From Prorocentrum cordatum (taxonomy: Eukaryota; Sar; Dinophyceae; Prorocentrales; Prorocentraceae), in NCBI GenBank assembly GCA_963575745.1, contig CAUYUJ010015941.1:132501-196500 (forward strand): a stretch of DNA of 64,000 bases, given 5' to 3'. Below, one piece after another: positions 63,188-64,000 of this stretch. Each line of letters starts with the position of its first letter. Position 1 is the stretch's first letter. The notes under the pieces were generated by a model. That model saw only the letters and a program-made list of their open reading frames with translations. It had not been told where the DNA came from and searched no databases. Made by a program: the position numbers and the translations under genes.

Positions 63188-64000
63188 ATGGCGGACGGCG
63201 CGGGGAAGAGCAAGGGTGTTGCGGCTCGTGGTGGTCGAGGCGGGCTCGGCGGAGGCAGCGGGAACCCTGCCAGGCTGGCGCGACGAGCAGCGCACCAAAT
63301 GGCAGTGCCGCTTCTGCGCAGGCACCAAGCCTGGCGGGAAGAACTACGTCAACTTCGCGCACCAGCTGCAGTGTCGCAGCTGCGGCCAATCCAAAGGGGT
63401 CGCCTTCCTGTGCAAGGACCTCAGCTCTGGGCCGCTGTCCCAGGTTGCCCCGTGGCTCGCGGACAAACGCCGAGCCGAACAGAACAAGCAGTCCAAGGAG
63501 CAGGCCAAGCGCATCGCCGCGCTCGAGCGCCAGCTCAAGGACGCCCTCAAGATCCCTGCGGGGGGTGTCTCCCCGCCTGATGCTGGGGCGGGTGGCGGCG
63601 CCTTGCTGCGCCCCCCGGCAGCGCCGAGCTGGGGGTGGCTTGTCGGGCCCGGCTCGCTGAAGTACATAAGTCGCTCGATCACCACGGTAACGTCAAAGAA
63701 CCAACCGTGGTCGCGGCTGCTGACGCCTTCCGTTCCGAAAGCTCCAGCAGGAGGAGTTGGCCGCCAAATCAGTGAGGGCCCAAGTCCAACTCGCGCAGCA
63801 GCGCATCCACAAGGCGGAGCTCGGCATCAAAAGGGCCCAGGACCAGCTGGAGCGCAAACGGCAGGCCGCCAAGCGCGCAGGAGGAGGTCACGGAGCTGGA
63901 GGGCGTCCTGGTCAAGCAGCAGGCGGAGCTCGTGGGCCTCCAGCAGCAGTAAGCGGAGCTCTTCGAGGGGTTCCCTGGTCCTCTGGCTGGCGGCGCCTCG
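63188..64000 (+). pseudogene. Zinc-finger and coiled-coil protein, frameshifted, truncated at window edge
   Basis: ATG 63188 gives MADGAGKSKGVAARGGRGG. After a frame change near 63270 the protein continues GWRDEQRTKWQCRFCAGTKP, GGKNYVNFAHQLQCRSCGQS, KGVAFLCKDLSSG: a C-x2-C...C-x2-C zinc-binding pattern (WQCRFC near 63302, CRSC near 63372). Next comes a coiled coil (RRAEQNKQSKEQAKRIAALE). Past 63730 further heptad-like sequence appears in other frames (QLAQQRIHKAELGIKRAQD; EEVTELEGVLVKQQAELVGL) with more frame changes and a TAA near 63951. The pattern resembles dinoflagellate LINE ORF1 proteins, which bind RNA, but a host gene is possible. The leader relic upstream marks it as a retroposed transcript. 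Confidence 0.55.

Overview
The window reads as a piece of a dinoflagellate nuclear genome. Four things point there: GC-rich sequence made mostly of decayed retrotransposons; Ty1/copia, tyrosine-recombinase (DIRS-like) and LINE proteins of the style common in dinoflagellates; very abundant minisatellites and microsatellites; and several near-copies of the dinoflagellate trans-splicing leader (core CCGTAGCCATTTTGGCTCA) embedded in genomic DNA. Those leader copies are the classic mark of mRNAs that were trans-spliced, reverse-transcribed and reinserted. The genus cannot be decided from the window. No rRNA, tRNA, CRISPR, bacterial operon or intact cellular gene was recognised.

Layout. 0-4 kb (minus strand): a broken copia element, with gag, a retropepsin with DTA at the active site, then an RT tail running off the left edge; there is no room for an integrase. 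Seven in-frame tandem repeats (mostly 72 bp) sit just upstream of gag. 4-7.2 kb: minisatellites with units of about 60, 78 and 9 bp, then a GAT-rich array. 7.5-11.1 kb (plus): a DIRS-like element in the order RT, RNase H, tyrosine recombinase, methyltransferase-like domain. AT-dinucleotide expansions lie next to both RT catalytic aspartates. 11.3-13.3 kb: 73-bp, GAGGCT and AGGAATCC arrays. 14.5-15.3 kb (plus): a copia-type gag with a fragment of a small mobile element just behind it. 15.9 kb: a 12-bp GATC-rich array. 20.8-21.4 kb (plus): a copia RNase H tail. 21.8-28.7 kb: CT and GAT microsatellites, a 21-bp minisatellite and a satellite with units of about 130 bp. 32.5-36.9 kb (plus): a long decayed LINE (AP endonuclease, RT, conserved post-RT region, RNase H). 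Its RNase H is split by a 156-bp inverted-repeat element with a 6-bp target-site duplication. 38-48 kb: trinucleotide arrays, two spliced-leader relics, a degenerate pentamer array, and open frames of unknown function with in-frame repeats. 49-54 kb: scattered repeats and, on the minus strand, a LINE C-terminal region bracketed by TCC arrays. 54.9-60.6 kb: two further short inverted-repeat element families, two copies each, inside repeat-rich DNA. 62.0-64.0 kb: two spliced-leader relics and a broken zinc-finger/coiled-coil reading frame running off the right edge.

The pieces do not form a pathway. They are layers of mobile DNA: autonomous retroelements now inactive, small non-autonomous elements inserted into them, retroposed leader-bearing cDNA, and repeat arrays, some grown inside former codons. 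Families were assigned by reading translations and motifs by eye. Coordinates of repeat arrays are approximate to a few tens of bases.
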